Assembly (NCBI RefSeq): GCF_008124605.1 | Contig: NZ_VRYN01000001.1 | Coordinates: 670,772 to 734,771 of the forward strand | Length of the DNA: 64,000 nt | DNA from: Halobacterium salinarum DSM 3754 | GTDB taxonomy: Archaea > Halobacteriota > Halobacteria > Halobacteriales > Halobacteriaceae | Direction of reading: 5' to 3' | Part shown: piece after piece, positions 63,787 through 64,000 of the stretch | Numbering within the stretch: the stretch's first letter is position 1 | How the letters are laid out: each line of letters starts with the position of its first letter | Notes under the pieces: generated by a model | Databases searched by the model: none | Told to the model about the DNA's origin: nothing | Seen by the model: only the letters and a program-made list of their open reading frames with translations | Program-made: the position numbers and the translations under genes

Positions 63787-64000
63787 ATGGGCCACGACCA
63801 CGGACTCCACACCAACAGTGTACACGCCGGCCAGCGCGTCGACCCGGCCACGGGCGCTCGCGCGCCGCCGCTCTACCAGACCACGTCGTACGCCTTCGAG
63901 GACAGCGCCGACGCCGCCGGCCAGTTCGCCCTTGAGCGGGACGGCTACATCTACTCGCGGCTGATGAACCCCACCGTGGAGACCCTCCAGGACCGCCTCG
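63787..64000 (+). CDS. metY: O-acetylhomoserine sulfhydrylase, N-terminal part
   Basis: The first 71 codons read MGHDHGLHTNSVHAGQRVDP, then RAPPLYQTTSYAFEDS and YIYSRLMNPTVETLQDRL before the window ends. This is the start of the PLP-dependent Cys/Met metabolism family. With metX upstream, O-acetylhomoserine sulfhydrylase, which makes homocysteine from sulfide, is the best call. Cystathionine gamma-synthase is the alternative. The PLP lysine lies beyond the window. Confidence 0.88.
   Translation, partial: MGHDHGLHTNSVHAGQRVDPATGARAPPLYQTTSYAFEDSADAAGQFALERDGYIYSRLMNPTVETLQDRL

Overview
The window is high-GC DNA from an extremely halophilic archaeon, most likely Halobacterium itself (H. salinarum-like). 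The predicted proteins are strongly acidic and codon use favours G/C in third positions. Promoters carry archaeal TATA boxes about 27-30 bases before start codons, so many mRNAs look leaderless. The gene set is haloarchaeal: PolD subunits, Hef, Hel308, oapABC with orc1/cdc6, halophilic malate dehydrogenase, tryptophanase, PurO and many small haloarchaeal-only proteins. The genus is inferred from gene content and order, not from a search.

Layout. 1-4.8 kb: 3' -truncated polC (DP2), cut by the window edge just inside an intein, coupled to a PPC-domain protein, then small hypothetical genes. 4.8-12 kb: a minus-strand dipeptide/oligopeptide ABC operon whose binding protein has its two lobes in circularly permuted order. 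12.2-17.8 kb: CBS-domain protein, glycyl-tRNA synthetase, a dolichol-kinase-like membrane protein and the Hef helicase-nuclease. 18-24.5 kb: a second, plus-strand peptide ABC operon with a conventional binding protein. 24.5-34 kb: Zn-ribbon protein, malate dehydrogenase, ferredoxin, hel308-cgi121, tRNA-Gln, purO, phosphoesterase, tryptophanase and aspartate kinase. 34-37 kb: an ABC-2 exporter and small proteins. 37-41 kb: uvrC and uvrB, with a C-terminal remnant of class I ribonucleotide reductase small subunit (nrdB) in frame behind the uvrB stop. 41-50 kb: ferritin-like protein, divergent rhodaneses tssA/tssB, a thiamine-type ABC operon, a methyltransferase and haloarchaeal hypothetical genes. 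50-56 kb: MATE exporter, oapCBA, replication origin and orc1/cdc6. 56-64 kb: DoxX, an HTH/membrane pair, signal peptidase, DP1, a class V aminotransferase, MFS exporter, metX and the start of metY.

Genome maintenance dominates. Both subunits of PolD, one origin initiator with its oap genes, UvrB, UvrC, Hef and Hel308 lie within 60 kb. The origin between oapA and orc1 has two near-identical Orc-binding elements (ORBs) facing each other across an AT-rich unwinding region, plus degenerate copies nearer orc1. ORB-like elements also occur away from the origin: one beside tRNA-Gln at 29.3 kb and one inside an ABC-ATPase gene at 47.2 kb.

The observations most worth a second look are the circularly permuted DppA, the off-origin ORB elements, the nrdB relic fused in frame behind uvrB, the ORB core apparently split by 9 bases upstream of orc1, and the 27-codon membrane peptide coupled to a downstream gene.
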